Source: Mycolicibacterium malmesburyense (lineage in GTDB: Bacteria > Actinomycetota > Actinomycetes > Mycobacteriales > Mycobacteriaceae). Taken from it: DNA of 64,000 bases. The stretch covers positions 4,091-68,090 of the forward strand of contig NZ_CVTB01000210.1 of the NCBI RefSeq assembly GCF_001050015.1, given 5' to 3'. Made by a program: the position numbers and the translations under genes. Below are positions 8,676 through 18,547 of the stretch, one piece after another (within the stretch, counting starts at the first letter, position 1; the number at the start of each line of letters is the position of its first letter). Under the pieces are notes generated by a model. It was not told where the DNA came from. It did not search any database and saw only the letters and a program-made list of their open reading frames with translations.

Positions 8676-9140
8676 TCAGCCGGAGCGCAGCGCCGCCAGA
8701 GCGTCCGTCCACAGCGCCTGATCGCGGGCCTCCCCCGGCTCCTTCATCTCGGCGAAGCGAACGATCCCCTCGCGGTCGACGACGAACGTCCCGCGGTTGG
8801 CGATACCGGCGTCCTCGTTGAACACGCCGTACGCCGACGCGACCGCCCCGTGCGGCCAGAAGTCGGACAGCACCGGGAATGTGAAGCCGCTCTGGGTCGC
8901 CCACACCTTGTGGGTCGGTGGCGGACCCACCGAGATCGCCAGCGTCGCGGTGTCGTCGTTCTCGTACTCGGGCAGCCGGTCGCGGATCTCGTCGAGCTCC
9001 CCCTGGCAGATGCCGGTGAACGCCAACGGGAAGAACACCAGCAGCACGTTCTTCTCGCCGCGGAAGCTGCTCAGCGTGACGGGCTGACCGTTCTGGTCCT
9101 TGAGCGTGAAGTCGGGCGCCTCGGCCCCGACCGCGATCAC
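8676..9140 (-). CDS. ahpE: One-cysteine peroxiredoxin AhpE
   Basis: A 154-residue AhpC/TSA-fold peroxidase. The peroxidatic Cys is C45 in FFPLAFTGICQGELDEIRD, and the PxxxTxxC-type context is replaced by the AhpE-typical PLAFTGIC. Other AhpE signatures are ISVGPPPTHKVWATQSGFTF and SDFWPHGAVASAYGVF. There is no resolving Cys near the C-terminus, consistent with the 1-Cys AhpE class, which in mycobacteria is reduced by mycoredoxin/mycothiol. The GTG start at 9140 overlaps the stop of the DUF3052 gene (GTGA), and the pair is an operon preserved in M. tuberculosis (Rv2239c-Rv2238c). It acts in the cytoplasm against peroxynitrite and organic peroxides. Confidence 0.95.
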   Translation of the reverse strand: MIAVGAEAPDFTLKDQNGQPVTLSSFRGEKNVLLVFFPLAFTGICQGELDEIRDRLPEYENDDTATLAISVGPPPTHKVWATQSGFTFPVLSDFWPHGAVASAYGVFNEDAGIANRGTFVVDREGIVRFAEMKEPGEARDQALWTDALAALRSG

Positions 9141-9565
9141 CCGTGCCTCCCGGCGGCCTTCGATTTGGGCTGCACCAGCCGTGTGCCGATCCAGTCCGCG
9201 AGATTCGCCGACGACGTCTGCATCAGGCCGGCCGTCGGCGCCGACTCCGCGATCTCGGCGGGCTGGACGTGTCCGGGCTTGCCCGTCTTGGGCGTCACCA
9301 CCCAGATGACACCGTCGTCGGCCAGCGGGGTGATGGCGTCCATCAGCGCGTCCACGAGGTCGCCGTCGTCGTCGCGCCACCACAGCAGCACCACGTCGAT
9401 GACCTCGTCGGCATCCTCGTCGAGCAGCTCACCGCCGCACGCTTCCTCGATGTCGGCTCGGATGTCGTCGTCGACGTCCTCGTCCCAGCCCAGTTCCTGT
9501 ACAACCTGATCTTTTTGGATGCCCAGTCTGTGGGCGTAGTTCGGGGCGTCATCCGCCGCGACCAC
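9137..9565 (-). CDS. DUF3052 protein (Rv2239c type)
   Basis: A 142-residue acidic protein of the actinobacterial DUF3052 family. The sequence is dominated by an Asp/Glu-rich centre (LGWDEDVDDDIRADIEEACG and LLWWRDDDGDLVDALMDAI), followed by VIWVVTPKTGKPGHVQPAEIAE, the most recognisable family block. No signal peptide or membrane segment is present. Function is unknown. The GTG start at 9565 has a strong AGGAGG ribosome site about 8 nt upstream. Its tight coupling to ahpE suggests a link to redox defence, but that is inference only. Confidence 0.88.
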   Translation of the reverse strand: MVAADDAPNYAHRLGIQKDQVVQELGWDEDVDDDIRADIEEACGGELLDEDADEVIDVVLLWWRDDDGDLVDALMDAITPLADDGVIWVVTPKTGKPGHVQPAEIAESAPTAGLMQTSSANLADWIGTRLVQPKSKAAGRHG

Positions 9566-9689
9566 GGTCGGTCCTCCTTCAGCCGGCTCGGGCGCACGTT
9601 GCGCTCGGCGTTATCTTGCGCCCTATCGTCGCACGAAGCTGTGCGCCCGCATGTGACTGGCGGCAAGGTTGGTCAAATATCCAGGTTGC

Positions 9690-10265
9690 TCAATATGCCG
9701 CGTCGCACAAGTTGAGCGCAGTGGTCTTGGTGTCGTTGAGCCGGGTGATCGCGGTGTTGAACTCGTCGGGCCCGTAGTTGCCGGCGATCGCGGTCGCCAC
9801 GCCCCTGGCGGCGTCGACCCAGCCGTTGAGCGCGTCCATCAGTTCGGGGCCCACGGGATCGGCGATGCTGCGCGCGACCATGTCGGCGCTGTGGTTCAGG
9901 GCGTCGATTGCCGGGCCGGCCTTGGCAGGCACGTCCTCCGCGCTCCGGTTGAACGCGTCGACGTAGTCGTTGACCGCGGTGATCGCGTCGACGCTGGTGG
10001 AGCTCAGCGTCTCGCACGACGAATGGATTGCTTCCTTGGTGATCGACGACTGGCGTTCGGACTCCCTGGCGCTCGAACTGGCCGCCGACTCCTCCAGCGA
10101 CGCCGTCACCGAGGCGCGGTACACCGGCGCCTCGTCCCTGTCGACCTGTGCGGACCCCTCGGTGACGCTGCTGCAACCGACGACGACCATGGCGGCGGTG
10201 GCCGACGAGCCGACCACAAGTGCGCCGATCCGCAGCGATTTTTGCACCAGCGCACCGATCACCAC
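9690..10265 (-). CDS. Putative lipoprotein (Rv2240c type)
   Basis: A 191-residue exported protein of unknown function found at this locus in mycobacteria. The N-terminus is a short basic part, a hydrophobic segment ([19 protein letters not shown]) and a lipobox-like VVGC with C31, so it is probably lipidated and anchored outside the membrane. The mature part is Ser/Ala/Asp-rich and helical (repeated [14 protein letters not shown] patterns) with two further Cys (CETL and the C-terminal LCDAAY) that could form a disulphide. The GTG at 10265 is 176 bp from the divergent aceE start. Confidence 0.75.
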   Translation of the reverse strand: MVIGALVQKSLRIGALVVGSSATAAMVVVGCSSVTEGSAQVDRDEAPVYRASVTASLEESAASSSARESERQSSITKEAIHSSCETLSSTSVDAITAVNDYVDAFNRSAEDVPAKAGPAIDALNHSADMVARSIADPVGPELMDALNGWVDAARGVATAIAGNYGPDEFNTAITRLNDTKTTALNLCDAAY

Positions 10266-10441
10266 GGCTGCAGACGTTACCGGGTCGGTCCGGCGATCGC
10301 CGGTTCATTCCAGTCGCCAACCCCGCTGGTGCGTGTGGGGCAGGATGGGAGAAGGATGGAACCTGTCGCTCACGGCTCAAGAGCAGAAAACATCTGCGCG
10401 AGGAGCGTGAGCACCTCAAACCGCCTACCGAGGAGCGGAAG

Positions 10442-13231
10442 TTGACCACCGAGTTCGCGCGCCAGGACCTGGCCCAAAACTCCACCACCGCAGCTGAACA
10501 CGACCGGGTCAGGGTGATCCGGGAGGGCGTCGCGTCGTACCTGCCCGACATCGACCCCGAAGAGACCGGCGAATGGCTGGAGTCGTTCGACCAACTGCTC
10601 GAACAGTCCGGCCCCGCGCGGGCCCGTTATCTGCTGTTGCGGATGCTCGAGCGCGCCGGCGAACAGCGCGTGGCCATCCCGGCGCTGACATCGACGGATT
10701 ACGTGAACACGATCCCCACCGAGTCAGAGCCGTGGTTCCCCGGCGACGAGGACGTCGAACGCCGCTACCGCACCTGGATCCGGTGGAACGCCGCGATCAT
10801 GGTGCACCGCGCGCAGCGTCCGGGAGTCGGTGTGGGCGGCCACATTTCGACGTATGCGTCGTCGGCCGCGCTGTACGAGGTCGGCTTCAACCACTTCTTC
10901 CGCGGCAAGTCGCACCCCGGCGGCGGCGACCACGTGTTCATCCAGGGGCACGCATCGCCGGGCATCTACGCCCGCGCGTTCCTGGAGGGCCGGCTCACCG
11001 CCGACCAGCTCGACGGCTTCCGGCAGGAACACAGCCACCCCGGCGGCGGGCTGCCGTCGTATCCCCATCCGCGGCTGATGCCCGACTTCTGGGAGTTCCC
11101 CACGGTCTCCATGGGGTTGGGCCCGATGAACGCCATCTACCAGGCCCGGTTCAACCACTACCTGCACGACCGGGACATCAAGGACACCTCCGATCAGCAC
11201 GTGTGGGCGTTCCTCGGTGACGGTGAGATGGACGAGCCGGAAAGCCGGGGCCTGGCGCACGTCGCCGCGCTCGAGGGCCTGGACAACCTGACCTTCGTCG
11301 TCAACTGCAACCTGCAGCGCCTCGACGGGCCGGTGCGCGGTAACGGCAAGATCATCCAGGAACTGGAGTCGTTCTTCCGCGGGGCGGGCTGGAACGTCAT
11401 CAAGGTGGTGTGGGGCCGCGAGTGGGATGCGCTGTTGCACGCCGACCGCGACGGCGCGCTGGTCAACCTGATGAACAGCACACCCGACGGTGACTACCAG
11501 ACGTACAAGGCCAATGACGGCGCGTATGTGCGCGACCATTTCTTCGGCCGCGATCCCCGGACCAAGGCGCTGGTCGAGAAGATGTCGGACTCCGAGATCT
11601 GGAATCTCAAGCGCGGCGGCCACGACTACCGCAAGGTCTACGCCGCCTACCGCGCCGCAATGGAGCACAAGGGTCAGCCGACGGTCATCCTGGCCAAGAC
11701 CATCAAGGGCTACTCGCTCGGCGCGCACTTCCAGGGCCGCAACGCGACCCATCAAATGAAAAAGCTTGCGCTGGAAGACCTCAAGTACTTCCGCGACGCG
11801 CAGCGCATCCCGATCAGCGATGCGCAACTCGAGGAGAACCCCTACCTCCCACCGTACTACCACCCCGGCCCGGAGGCGGCCGAGATCCGCTACATGATCG
11901 ACCGCAGGCGCGCGCTCGGCGGGTTCCTGCCCGAGCGTCGCACCAAGACCAAGGCGCTCACACTGCCCGGCCGCGACACCTACAAGGCGCTGAAGAAGGG
12001 GTCGGGCAAGCAGGAGGTGGCCACCACGATGGCCACCGTCCGCACGTTCAAGGAACTGTTGCGCGACAAAGAAGTCGGCTGGCGCATCGTGCCCATCATC
12101 CCCGACGAGGCGCGCACGTTCGGCATGGATTCGTGGTTCCCGAACCTCAAGATCTACAACCGCAACGGTCAGCTGTACACGTCGGTCGACGCCGAATTGA
12201 TGTTGGCGTACAAGGAATCCGAGGTCGGCCAGATCCTGCACGAGGGGATCAACGAGGCCGGCTCGTCGGGCAGCTTCATCGCGGCGGGCACGTCCTACTC
12301 GACGCACAACGAGCCGATGATCCCGGTCTACATCTTCTATTCGATGTTCGGATTCCAGCGCACCGGCGACAACCTGTGGGCGGCCGCCGACCAGATGGCG
12401 CGCGGCTTCCTCCTCGGCGCGACCGCTGGGCGCACCACGTTGGTGGGCGAGGGTCTCCAGCATGCCGACGGGCACTCGCTGCTGCTCGCCGCGTCCAATC
12501 CCGCGGTCGTCGCCTACGACCCGGCGTTCGCCTACGAGATCGCGTACATCATCGAGAGCGGTCTGAGCCGCATGTACGGCGAGAACCCCGAGAACGTCTA
12601 CTTCTACATGACGATCTACAACGAGCCGTACGTCCAGCCGCCCGAACCCGAGGGCCTCGACGTCGAGGGCCTGCTGCGCGGGATCTACCGCTACCGGCCC
12701 GCGCCCGAGAAGCGGTCCAACCCCGCGCAGATCCTGGTGTCGGGGGTGGCCATGCCGTCGGCGCTCAAGGCCGCCGACCTGCTCGCCGAGGAGTGGGACG
12801 TCGCCGCGGACGTGTGGTCGGTGACGAGTTGGGGCGAGCTCAACCGCGACGGTGTGGAGATCGAGAAGCAGCGGCTGCGCCATCCGGAGCAGCCCGCGGG
12901 CACCCCGTACATCACGAAGGCGCTGGCCGACGCACAAGGGCCGGTCATCGCGGTGTCGGACTGGATGCGCGCGGTCCCCGAGCAGATCCGGGCGTGGGTG
13001 CCCGGCACGTTCATCACGCTGGGCACCGACGGCTTCGGTTTCTCCGACACCCGCCCGGCAGCGCGGCGGTACTACAACACCGATGCAGAGTCGATCGCGG
13101 TCGCGGTGCTCGAGGGCCTGGCCCGCGACGGCAACATCGATCAGTCGGTCGCGGTGCAGGCCGCCCAGAAGTACGAGATCGACGACGTGCTGGCCGCGCC
13201 TGAGCAGACCTCGGATCCGGGCGTGGCCTAG
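10442..13231 (+). CDS. aceE: Pyruvate dehydrogenase E1 component AceE
   Basis: A 929-residue homodimeric-type pyruvate dehydrogenase E1, which decarboxylates pyruvate with thiamine diphosphate and acetylates lipoyl-E2. The thiamine-diphosphate motif is [10 protein letters not shown] with the closing NCN about 30 residues on (FVVNCNLQR). The catalytic-loop and His-rich region [20 protein letters not shown] is also present. I chose the TTG at 10442 ([14 protein letters not shown]) because it follows a good AGGAGCGGA ribosome site and matches the family N-terminus; no ATG or GTG is available there and the longer open frame upstream is non-conserved. It feeds acetyl-CoA toward the FAS-II genes just downstream, separated by mabR. 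Confidence 0.95.
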   Translation: MTTEFARQDLAQNSTTAAEHDRVRVIREGVASYLPDIDPEETGEWLESFDQLLEQSGPARARYLLLRMLERAGEQRVAIPALTSTDYVNTIPTESEPWFPGDEDVERRYRTWIRWNAAIMVHRAQRPGVGVGGHISTYASSAALYEVGFNHFFRGKSHPGGGDHVFIQGHASPGIYARAFLEGRLTADQLDGFRQEHSHPGGGLPSYPHPRLMPDFWEFPTVSMGLGPMNAIYQARFNHYLHDRDIKDTSDQHVWAFLGDGEMDEPESRGLAHVAALEGLDNLTFVVNCNLQRLDGPVRGNGKIIQELESFFRGAGWNVIKVVWGREWDALLHADRDGALVNLMNSTPDGDYQTYKANDGAYVRDHFFGRDPRTKALVEKMSDSEIWNLKRGGHDYRKVYAAYRAAMEHKGQPTVILAKTIKGYSLGAHFQGRNATHQMKKLALEDLKYFRDAQRIPISDAQLEENPYLPPYYHPGPEAAEIRYMIDRRRALGGFLPERRTKTKALTLPGRDTYKALKKGSGKQEVATTMATVRTFKELLRDKEVGWRIVPIIPDEARTFGMDSWFPNLKIYNRNGQLYTSVDAELMLAYKESEVGQILHEGINEAGSSGSFIAAGTSYSTHNEPMIPVYIFYSMFGFQRTGDNLWAAADQMARGFLLGATAGRTTLVGEGLQHADGHSLLLAASNPAVVAYDPAFAYEIAYIIESGLSRMYGENPENVYFYMTIYNEPYVQPPEPEGLDVEGLLRGIYRYRPAPEKRSNPAQILVSGVAMPSALKAADLLAEEWDVAADVWSVTSWGELNRDGVEIEKQRLRHPEQPAGTPYITKALADAQGPVIAVSDWMRAVPEQIRAWVPGTFITLGTDGFGFSDTRPAARRYYNTDAESIAVAVLEGLARDGNIDQSVAVQAAQKYEIDDVLAAPEQTSDPGVA

Positions 13232-13236
13232 TCACT

Positions 13237-13251
13237 TGGAGGATTCCTCCA
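13237..13251. promoter_or_regulatory. 15-nt palindrome at the mabR promoter
   Basis: Between the aceE stop and mabR lies the palindrome TGGAGGA-T-TCCTCCA (13237-13251). It covers the region where the -35 box of the proposed mabR promoter (-10 at 13263) would fall. It could be an operator for control of mabR, or a short 5-bp stem terminating aceE (stem TGGAG/CTCCA, loop GATTC); there is no T-tract. It does not resemble the TTTTGT-N9-ACAAAA element in front of fabD, so if it binds a regulator that may be a different protein. Confidence 0.45.
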
Positions 13252-13262
13252 TAGCGTTGGCG

Positions 13263-13268
13263 TAGCCT
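13263..13268 (+). promoter_or_regulatory. Leaderless -10 element of mabR
   Basis: TAGCCT matches the mycobacterial TANNNT -10 pattern and ends 6 nt before the GTG start codon of mabR at 13275. No Shine-Dalgarno sequence lies in that 6-nt gap, so the transcript probably starts at the G of the start codon (leaderless). Confidence 0.5.
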
Positions 13269-13274
13269 TTATGC

Positions 13275-14564
13275 GTGCCTGACAACCGGTTCGTGCCGCC
13301 GAAGTCGACGGTCGAGGTGCTCGAGACCGTGCCGGATTCCGTGCTGCGCCGGTTGCAGCAGTATTCGGGCCGTGTGGCCACCGATGCGGTGCGCGCGCTG
13401 GAGGAACGCCTGCCGTTCTTCGCCGAACTCGAGGCCTCGCAGCGGTCCAGCGTGCAGCTGGTCGTGCAGACCGCGGTGGTCAACTTCGTCGAGTGGATGC
13501 GGGACCCGCAGAGCAACGTCAGCTACACCGCACAGGCCTTCGAGGTGGTGCCGCAGGACCTGCGGCGTCGTATCGCACTGCGCCAGTCGGTGGAGATGGT
13601 GCGGGTCACCATGGAGTTCTTCGAAGAGGTGGTGCCGCTGCTGGCGCGCTCCGAGGAGCAGCTGACCGCGCTGACCGCCGGCATCCTGCGCTACAGCCGC
13701 GACCTGGCGTTCGCCGCGGCCAGCGCCTATGCCGATCAGGCCGAGGCGCGCGGCGCGTGGGACACCCGAATGGAGGCCAACGTCGTCGACGCGGTGGTGC
13801 GCGGCGACACCGGCCCGGAGCTGCAGTCCCAGGCCGCCGCGCTGAACTGGGATGCGACCGCGCCCGCGACCGTCATCGTCGGGCTTCCCCAGCCCGACCG
13901 GATCGACCTGGCCGCCGACGACGTCCACGACTTCGTGCGGCGCAACGGCCGGGCCGCGCTGTCGGACGTGCACGGCACCTGGCTGGTCGCGATCGTCTCA
14001 GGTGCGCTCTCCCCGACCGACCGGTTCCTCACCGACATGATGTCGGTGTTCGCCGAGGGACCCGTGGTGGTCGGCCCCACCGCCACCACGCTGGCGAGCG
14101 CGCACCGCAGCGCGACCGAGGCCATCGCGGGCATGAACGCCGTCGCGGGCTGGTCGGGGGCGCCGCGCCCGGTGTCCGCGCGTGAACTCCTGCCCGAACG
14201 CGCGCTGCTGGGCGACGTTTCGGCGATCGCGGCGCTGGAAACCGAGGTGATGCGGCCGCTAGCCGACGCCGGGCCCGCACTGACCGAGACCCTCGACGCG
14301 TATCTGGACTCCGGCGGCGCCATCGAGGCGTGCGCACGCAAATTGTTCGTTCATCCAAATACCGTCCGGTATCGGCTACGTCGAATCGCCGACTTCACCG
14401 GGCGCGATCCGACGCTTCCGCGCGACGCCTATGTGCTGCGGGTGGCCGTCACCGTGGGCCGCCTGGGCCGTCAGCCATACCAGACGAGCACAGCGAACAT
14501 GATCAATCCGGGGCGTCCGGCGCTGCGACCTGCGGCGCTCACCACTCAGCCGGACCAGGCCTAG
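13275..14564 (+). CDS. mabR: MabR, PucR/CdaR-type regulator of FAS-II
   Basis: A 429-residue transcription factor. Residues about 1-300 form the N-terminal RsbT/GGDEF-like sensing region of CdaR/PucR proteins, and residues about 330-380 are the PucR C-terminal helix-turn-helix (DAYLDSGGAIEACARKLF, then VHPNTVRYRLRRIADFTG). By position between aceE and fabD it is the orthologue of Rv2242 (MabR), reported to bind the fabD promoter, respond to acyl-CoA and control the mycolic-acid FAS-II operon. The GTG at 13275 lacks a ribosome site and fits a leaderless transcript. The last 40 residues are low-complexity (Pro/Ala/Thr). Confidence 0.92.
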   Translation: MPDNRFVPPKSTVEVLETVPDSVLRRLQQYSGRVATDAVRALEERLPFFAELEASQRSSVQLVVQTAVVNFVEWMRDPQSNVSYTAQAFEVVPQDLRRRIALRQSVEMVRVTMEFFEEVVPLLARSEEQLTALTAGILRYSRDLAFAAASAYADQAEARGAWDTRMEANVVDAVVRGDTGPELQSQAAALNWDATAPATVIVGLPQPDRIDLAADDVHDFVRRNGRAALSDVHGTWLVAIVSGALSPTDRFLTDMMSVFAEGPVVVGPTATTLASAHRSATEAIAGMNAVAGWSGAPRPVSARELLPERALLGDVSAIAALETEVMRPLADAGPALTETLDAYLDSGGAIEACARKLFVHPNTVRYRLRRIADFTGRDPTLPRDAYVLRVAVTVGRLGRQPYQTSTANMINPGRPALRPAALTTQPDQA

Positions 14565-14602
14565 ATCGCGGGCAGATTTCGGTAGAGTCGCATGACAGGC
14601 GA

Positions 14603-14623
14603 TTTTGTGGGGTCTCTACAAAA
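14603..14623. promoter_or_regulatory. MabR-type operator TTTTGT-N9-ACAAAA
   Basis: A perfect inverted repeat with arms TTTTGT (14603-14608) and ACAAAA (14618-14623) separated by 9 bp stands 66 bp before the fabD start, in an unusually AT-rich stretch. From memory this is the published recognition sequence of MabR in the fasII promoter. The right arm overlaps the position expected for the -35 box of the candidate fabD promoter (-10 at 14639), which would suit control by interference with or recruitment of RNA polymerase. Confidence 0.85.
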
Positions 14624-14638
14624 ACATAAGACGAGGTT

Positions 14639-14644
14639 CATAAT
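14639..14644 (+). promoter_or_regulatory. Candidate -10 box for the fabD operon
   Basis: CATAAT matches the sigma-A consensus TATAAT in five of six positions, with TCTACA about 18 bp upstream (14615-14620) as a weak -35. Transcription would begin near 14651, giving a leader of roughly 38 nt before the fabD GTG. Just before that GTG is an 11-nt palindrome CTCTTAAAGAG (14679-14689), which partly covers the ribosome-binding region. Start site and strength are not measured. Confidence 0.4.
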
Positions 14645-14688
14645 CTCTTACACCGCGCAAATCCGTCTTCACAGTGTTCTCTTAAAGA

Positions 14689-15600
14689 GTGCTTGCACTT
14701 CTCGCGCCCGGACAGGGCTCCCAGACACCGGGCATGCTCACCGCATGGCTGGAGTTGCCCGGCGCCGCCGAGCGGCTCGCCGGTTGGTCCGAGATCAGCG
14801 GGCTCGACCTGGCCCGGCTGGGCACCACCGCTTCCGCCGAGGAGATCACCGACACCGCGGTGACCCAGCCGCTCGTCGTGGCGGCCACACTGTTGGCCCA
14901 CGAGGAACTGACCCGGCGCGGCCTGATCGGCGACAAGCAGAGCGTGGTCGCGGGCCACTCCGTCGGTGAGATCGCCGCCTACGCGATCGCCGGCGTCATT
15001 TCCGCCGACGATGCGGTCAAGCTGGCCGCCACCCGCGGCGCCGAGATGGCCAAGGCCTGCGCGGCCGAGCCGACCGGCATGGCCGCCGTGCTCGGTGGCG
15101 ACGAAGCCGACGTGCTCGCCCGCCTCGAGGCGCTCGACCTGACCCCGGCCAACCGCAACGCGGCCGGCCAGATCGTCGCCGCCGGCGCCGTCGCCGCCCT
15201 GGACAAGCTCGTCGAGGATCCGCCGGAGAAGGCGCGGGTGCGCAAGCTCGCCACCGCCGGCGCGTTCCACACCCACTACATGGCCTCGGCCCTCGACGGT
15301 TACGCCGCCGCGGCCGACGGTGTAACGAGTGCCGACCCCAACGCGACGCTACTGTCGAACGCGGATGGCCAGCCGGTGGATTCGGCCTCCGACGCCATGA
15401 GCAAGCTGGTGGCGCAGATGACGCGCCCGGTGCGCTGGGATCTGTGCACCGAAACCATGCGCAAGCTCAATGTCACCGCGATCGTCGAGTTCCCGCCCGC
15501 CGGGACGCTCGCCGGAATCGCGAAGAGAGAACTTCGGGGGGTGCCGACGCACGCCGTCAAGTCCCCCGCTGACCTGGACGGGCTCGCCGAACTCTCATAA
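14689..15600 (+). CDS. fabD: Malonyl-CoA:ACP transacylase FabD
   Basis: A 303-residue malonyl-CoA:acyl-carrier-protein transacylase that loads malonate on AcpM for FAS-II elongation. Catalytic S91 is in the nucleophile elbow VAGHSVGEIAAYA, and H194 in AGAFHTHYM completes the dyad. The N-terminal oxyanion motif APGQGSQTPGM is intact. The start is a GTG with only a weak upstream purine stretch inside the palindrome CTCTTAAAGAG. It heads the operon fabD-acpM-kasA-kasB-accD6, all on the same strand with gaps of 76, -4, 23 and 35 bp. Confidence 0.96.
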   Translation: MLALLAPGQGSQTPGMLTAWLELPGAAERLAGWSEISGLDLARLGTTASAEEITDTAVTQPLVVAATLLAHEELTRRGLIGDKQSVVAGHSVGEIAAYAIAGVISADDAVKLAATRGAEMAKACAAEPTGMAAVLGGDEADVLARLEALDLTPANRNAAGQIVAAGAVAALDKLVEDPPEKARVRKLATAGAFHTHYMASALDGYAAAADGVTSADPNATLLSNADGQPVDSASDAMSKLVAQMTRPVRWDLCTETMRKLNVTAIVEFPPAGTLAGIAKRELRGVPTHAVKSPADLDGLAELS

Positions 15601-15676
15601 GCGAACCCGAACCAGACACAACCACATAGCGATCGTCATTCCCATCAAGTAACACCACTAAGTAGAAGGAGCCACC

Positions 15677-15979
15677 GTGCCCGCCAGTCAGGACGAAATC
15701 ATTGCCGGTCTCGCCGAGATCATCGAAGAGGTCACCGGCATCGAGCCTTCCGAGGTCACCCCTGAGAAGAGCTTCGTCGACGACCTGGACATCGACTCGC
15801 TGTCGATGGTCGAGATCGCCGTGCAGACCGAGGACAAGTACGGCGTGAAGATCCCCGACGAGGACCTCGCCGGTCTGCGCACCGTCGGTGACGTCGTCAC
15901 CTACATCCAGAAGCTCGAGGAAGAGAACCCCGAAGCGGCCGCGGCCATCCGCGCGCAGATCGAAGCCGATCGGGCATGA
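15677..15979 (+). CDS. acpM: Meromycolate extension acyl carrier protein AcpM
   Basis: A 100-residue acyl carrier protein. The phosphopantetheine attachment site is S41 in [15 protein letters not shown]. It has the extra C-terminal helix ([22 protein letters not shown]) that distinguishes mycobacterial AcpM from the roughly 80-residue bacterial ACPs and is thought to help shuttle very long meromycolate chains. The start is a GTG behind a good AGAAGGAG ribosome site. The TGA overlaps the kasA ATG (ATGA). Confidence 0.97.
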   Translation: MPASQDEIIAGLAEIIEEVTGIEPSEVTPEKSFVDDLDIDSLSMVEIAVQTEDKYGVKIPDEDLAGLRTVGDVVTYIQKLEEENPEAAAAIRAQIEADRA

Positions 15980-17226
15980 GTAGACCTTCCACTGCTAACG
16001 GCGGTTTCCCGAACGTCGTCGTGACCGCCGTCACGGCGACCACGTCGGTCGCGGCGGACATCGAGAGCACGTGGAAGAGCCTGCTGGCCGGCGAAAGCGG
16101 CATCCGCGTCCTCGAGGATGAGTTCGTCACCAAGTGGGACCTTCCGGTCCGCATCGGTGGCCACCTCGTCGACGCGATCGACGACCACATGACGCGACTG
16201 GACATGCGACGGATGTCGTATGTCCAGCGCATGGCCAAGTACCTGTCTGGCCAGCTCTGGGAGACCGCGGGGCAGCCCGAGGTCGATCCGGATCGCTTCG
16301 CCGTGGTCGTCGGCACCGGTCTGGGTGGCGGCGAGAAGATCGTCGAGACCTATGACGCGATGAATGAGGGCGGCCCCCGCAAGGTGTCGCCGCTCGCCGT
16401 GCAGATGATCATGCCGAACGGTGCGGCCGCGGTGATCGGTCTGCAGCTGGGCGCCAGGGCCGGGGTCATCACCCCGGTCTCGGCGTGTTCATCGGGCTCG
16501 GAGGCCATCGCACACGGTTGGCGTCAGATCGTCATGGGTGACGCCGACATCGCGGTCGTCGGTGGCGTCGAGGGCGGAATCGAGGCGCTGCCGATCGCGG
16601 CGTTCTCGATGATGCGCGCGATGTCGACCAACAACGAGGATCCCGAGGGCGCCTCGCGGCCGTTCGACAAGAACCGCGACGGGTTCGTCTTCGGCGAGGC
16701 CGGCGCGCTGATGATCATCGAGACCGAGGAGCACGCCAAGGCCCGCGGCGCCAAGCCGTTGGCTCGCCTGATGGGTGCCGGCATCACGTCCGACGCCTTC
16801 CACATGGTGGCTCCCGCGTCCGACGGTCTTCGGGCCGGCCAGGCGATGAAACGTGCGATGGAGACCGCGGGCCTCGAGCCCAAGGACATCCAGCACATCA
16901 ACGCCCATGCCACGGCCACCTCCATTGGTGACGTCGCCGAGGCCAACGCGATCCGGTCGGCCGGGGTGGAGCATGCGGCGGTCTACGCGCCGAAGTCGGC
17001 GCTCGGCCACTCCATCGGAGCGGTCGGTGCTTTGGAGTCGGCGCTGACCGTGCTCGCGCTGCGCGATGGCGTCATCCCGCCGACACTGAACTACGAGACG
17101 CCCGATCCTGAAATCAATCTCGATGTGGTTGCAGGCGAGCCTCGTTATGGCGACTTCCAGTACGCCATCAACAACTCGTTCGGCTTCGGCGGACACAATG
17201 TCGCCCTGGCCTTCGGGCGCTACTGA
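15976..17226 (+). CDS. kasA: Beta-ketoacyl-ACP synthase KasA
   Basis: A 416-residue condensing enzyme of the FAS-II cycle, elongating long-chain acyl-AcpM with malonyl-AcpM. The catalytic triad is C171 ([10 protein letters not shown]), H311 (NAHATATS) and H345 ([10 protein letters not shown]), with the conserved K340; the numbering is the same as in M. tuberculosis KasA. The C-terminal gatekeeper region [15 protein letters not shown] is intact. It is translationally coupled to acpM and followed 23 bp later by its paralogue kasB. KasA is the target of thiolactomycin-type inhibitors and is essential in mycobacteria. Confidence 0.97.
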   Translation: MSRPSTANGGFPNVVVTAVTATTSVAADIESTWKSLLAGESGIRVLEDEFVTKWDLPVRIGGHLVDAIDDHMTRLDMRRMSYVQRMAKYLSGQLWETAGQPEVDPDRFAVVVGTGLGGGEKIVETYDAMNEGGPRKVSPLAVQMIMPNGAAAVIGLQLGARAGVITPVSACSSGSEAIAHGWRQIVMGDADIAVVGGVEGGIEALPIAAFSMMRAMSTNNEDPEGASRPFDKNRDGFVFGEAGALMIIETEEHAKARGAKPLARLMGAGITSDAFHMVAPASDGLRAGQAMKRAMETAGLEPKDIQHINAHATATSIGDVAEANAIRSAGVEHAAVYAPKSALGHSIGAVGALESALTVLALRDGVIPPTLNYETPDPEINLDVVAGEPRYGDFQYAINNSFGFGGHNVALAFGRY

Positions 17227-17249
17227 GCGGAAGGAATCTTCGGGCAGGG

Positions 17250-18512
17250 ATGGCAGGGTCAGCCGCACTTTCCACGGGGGCCGGTTTCCCCAACGTTGTC
17301 GTCACGGGTATCGCCATGACGACTGCGCTGGCCACCAGCGCGGACGACACCTTCAAAAAGCTGCTGGACGGCCAGAGCGGCATCCGCAAGCTTGAGGACC
17401 CGTTCGTCGAGGAGTATGACCTGCCGGTTCGCATCGGCGGTCATCTCCTCGAGGATTTCGATCACGAGTTGACGCGGGTCGAACTGCGCCGGTTGTCGTA
17501 TCTGCAGAAGATGTCGACGGTCCTGGGCCGGCGGGTCTGGGAGAACGCCGGCACACCCGAGGTGGATCCCAAACGGTTGATGGTGTCGATCGGCACCGGC
17601 ATGGGCTCCACCGAGGAGCTGGTGTTCAGCTACGACAAGATGCGTTCCAAGGGCCTGAAGGCGGTTTCGCCGCTGGCCGTTCAGATGTACATGCCCAACG
17701 CCGCCGCCGCGGCGGTGGGATTGGAACGGCAGGCCCGCGCCGGGGTGGTCACTCCGGTGTCGGCCTGCGCATCGGGTTCGGAGGGCATCGCGCACGCCTG
17801 GCGCAACATCGTCCTCGGCGAGGCCGACATCGCCATCTGCGGCGGTGTCGAGACCAAGATCGAGGCGGTGCCGATCGCCGGGTTCGCCCAGATGCGAATC
17901 GTGTTGTCCACCACCAACGATGACCCGGCCGGCGCATGCCGGCCGTTCGACAAGGACCGTAACGGGTTCGTGTTCGGCGAGGGTGGTGCGCTCATGGTCA
18001 TCGAGACCGAAGAGCACGCCAAGGCCCGCGGCGCCGACATCCTGGCCCGGATCATGGGGGCCAGCATCACCTCGGATGGCTACCACATCGTGGCGCCGGA
18101 TCCGAACGGCGAGCAGGCCGGTCACGCGATGACGCGTGCGATCCAGCTCGCCGGGCTGCAGCCCAAAGACATCGACCACGTCAACGCGCATGCCACCGGC
18201 ACCAGCGTGGGCGACGTGGCCGAGGGCAAGGCGATCAACAACGCGATGGGCGGCCACAAGCCGGCGGTGTACGCACCCAAGGCGGCGCTCGGCCACTCGG
18301 TCGGCGCGGTCGGCGCCGTGGAGTCCATCCTGACCGTCATGGCGTTGCGCGAGGGCATCATTCCGCCGACGCTGAACCTGCGCAATCTCGACCCGGAGAT
18401 CGATCTGGACGTGGTGGCCGGTGAACCGCGGTCAGGGAATTACCAGTACGCGATCAACAATTCGTTCGGATTCGGTGGGCACAACGTCGCGCTCGCTTTC
18501 GGGAAGTACTGA
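17250..18512 (+). CDS. kasB: Beta-ketoacyl-ACP synthase KasB
   Basis: A 420-residue paralogue of KasA (about two-thirds identical by eye) that carries out the last elongations of the meromycolate chain; loss in mycobacteria shortens mycolates without killing the cell. The triad is C173 ([10 protein letters not shown]), H314 (NAHATGTS) and H349 ([10 protein letters not shown]). The N-terminus has the short extra segment [12 protein letters not shown] before the common GFPNVVVTG start. The ATG at 17250 follows a GGAAGGAATC stretch upstream at modest distance. The kasA-kasB pair clearly arose by tandem duplication. Confidence 0.96.
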   Translation: MAGSAALSTGAGFPNVVVTGIAMTTALATSADDTFKKLLDGQSGIRKLEDPFVEEYDLPVRIGGHLLEDFDHELTRVELRRLSYLQKMSTVLGRRVWENAGTPEVDPKRLMVSIGTGMGSTEELVFSYDKMRSKGLKAVSPLAVQMYMPNAAAAAVGLERQARAGVVTPVSACASGSEGIAHAWRNIVLGEADIAICGGVETKIEAVPIAGFAQMRIVLSTTNDDPAGACRPFDKDRNGFVFGEGGALMVIETEEHAKARGADILARIMGASITSDGYHIVAPDPNGEQAGHAMTRAIQLAGLQPKDIDHVNAHATGTSVGDVAEGKAINNAMGGHKPAVYAPKAALGHSVGAVGAVESILTVMALREGIIPPTLNLRNLDPEIDLDVVAGEPRSGNYQYAINNSFGFGGHNVALAFGKY

Positions 18513-18547
18513 CACTCCCCGGAATCCAGCGCAACAGGAGGTATTGA

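Noticed and set aside
10220..10441. Longer start for aceE at 10220
   Set aside because: The added 74 residues overlap the divergent lipoprotein gene and are not family-like; the TTG at 10442 follows a ribosome site and matches the AceE N-terminus.
10724..12937. A 737-codon open frame antisense to aceE
   Set aside because: It mirrors the codon structure of aceE in high-GC DNA, has Arg/Val/His-rich composition without domains, and no ribosome site; it is a shadow frame.
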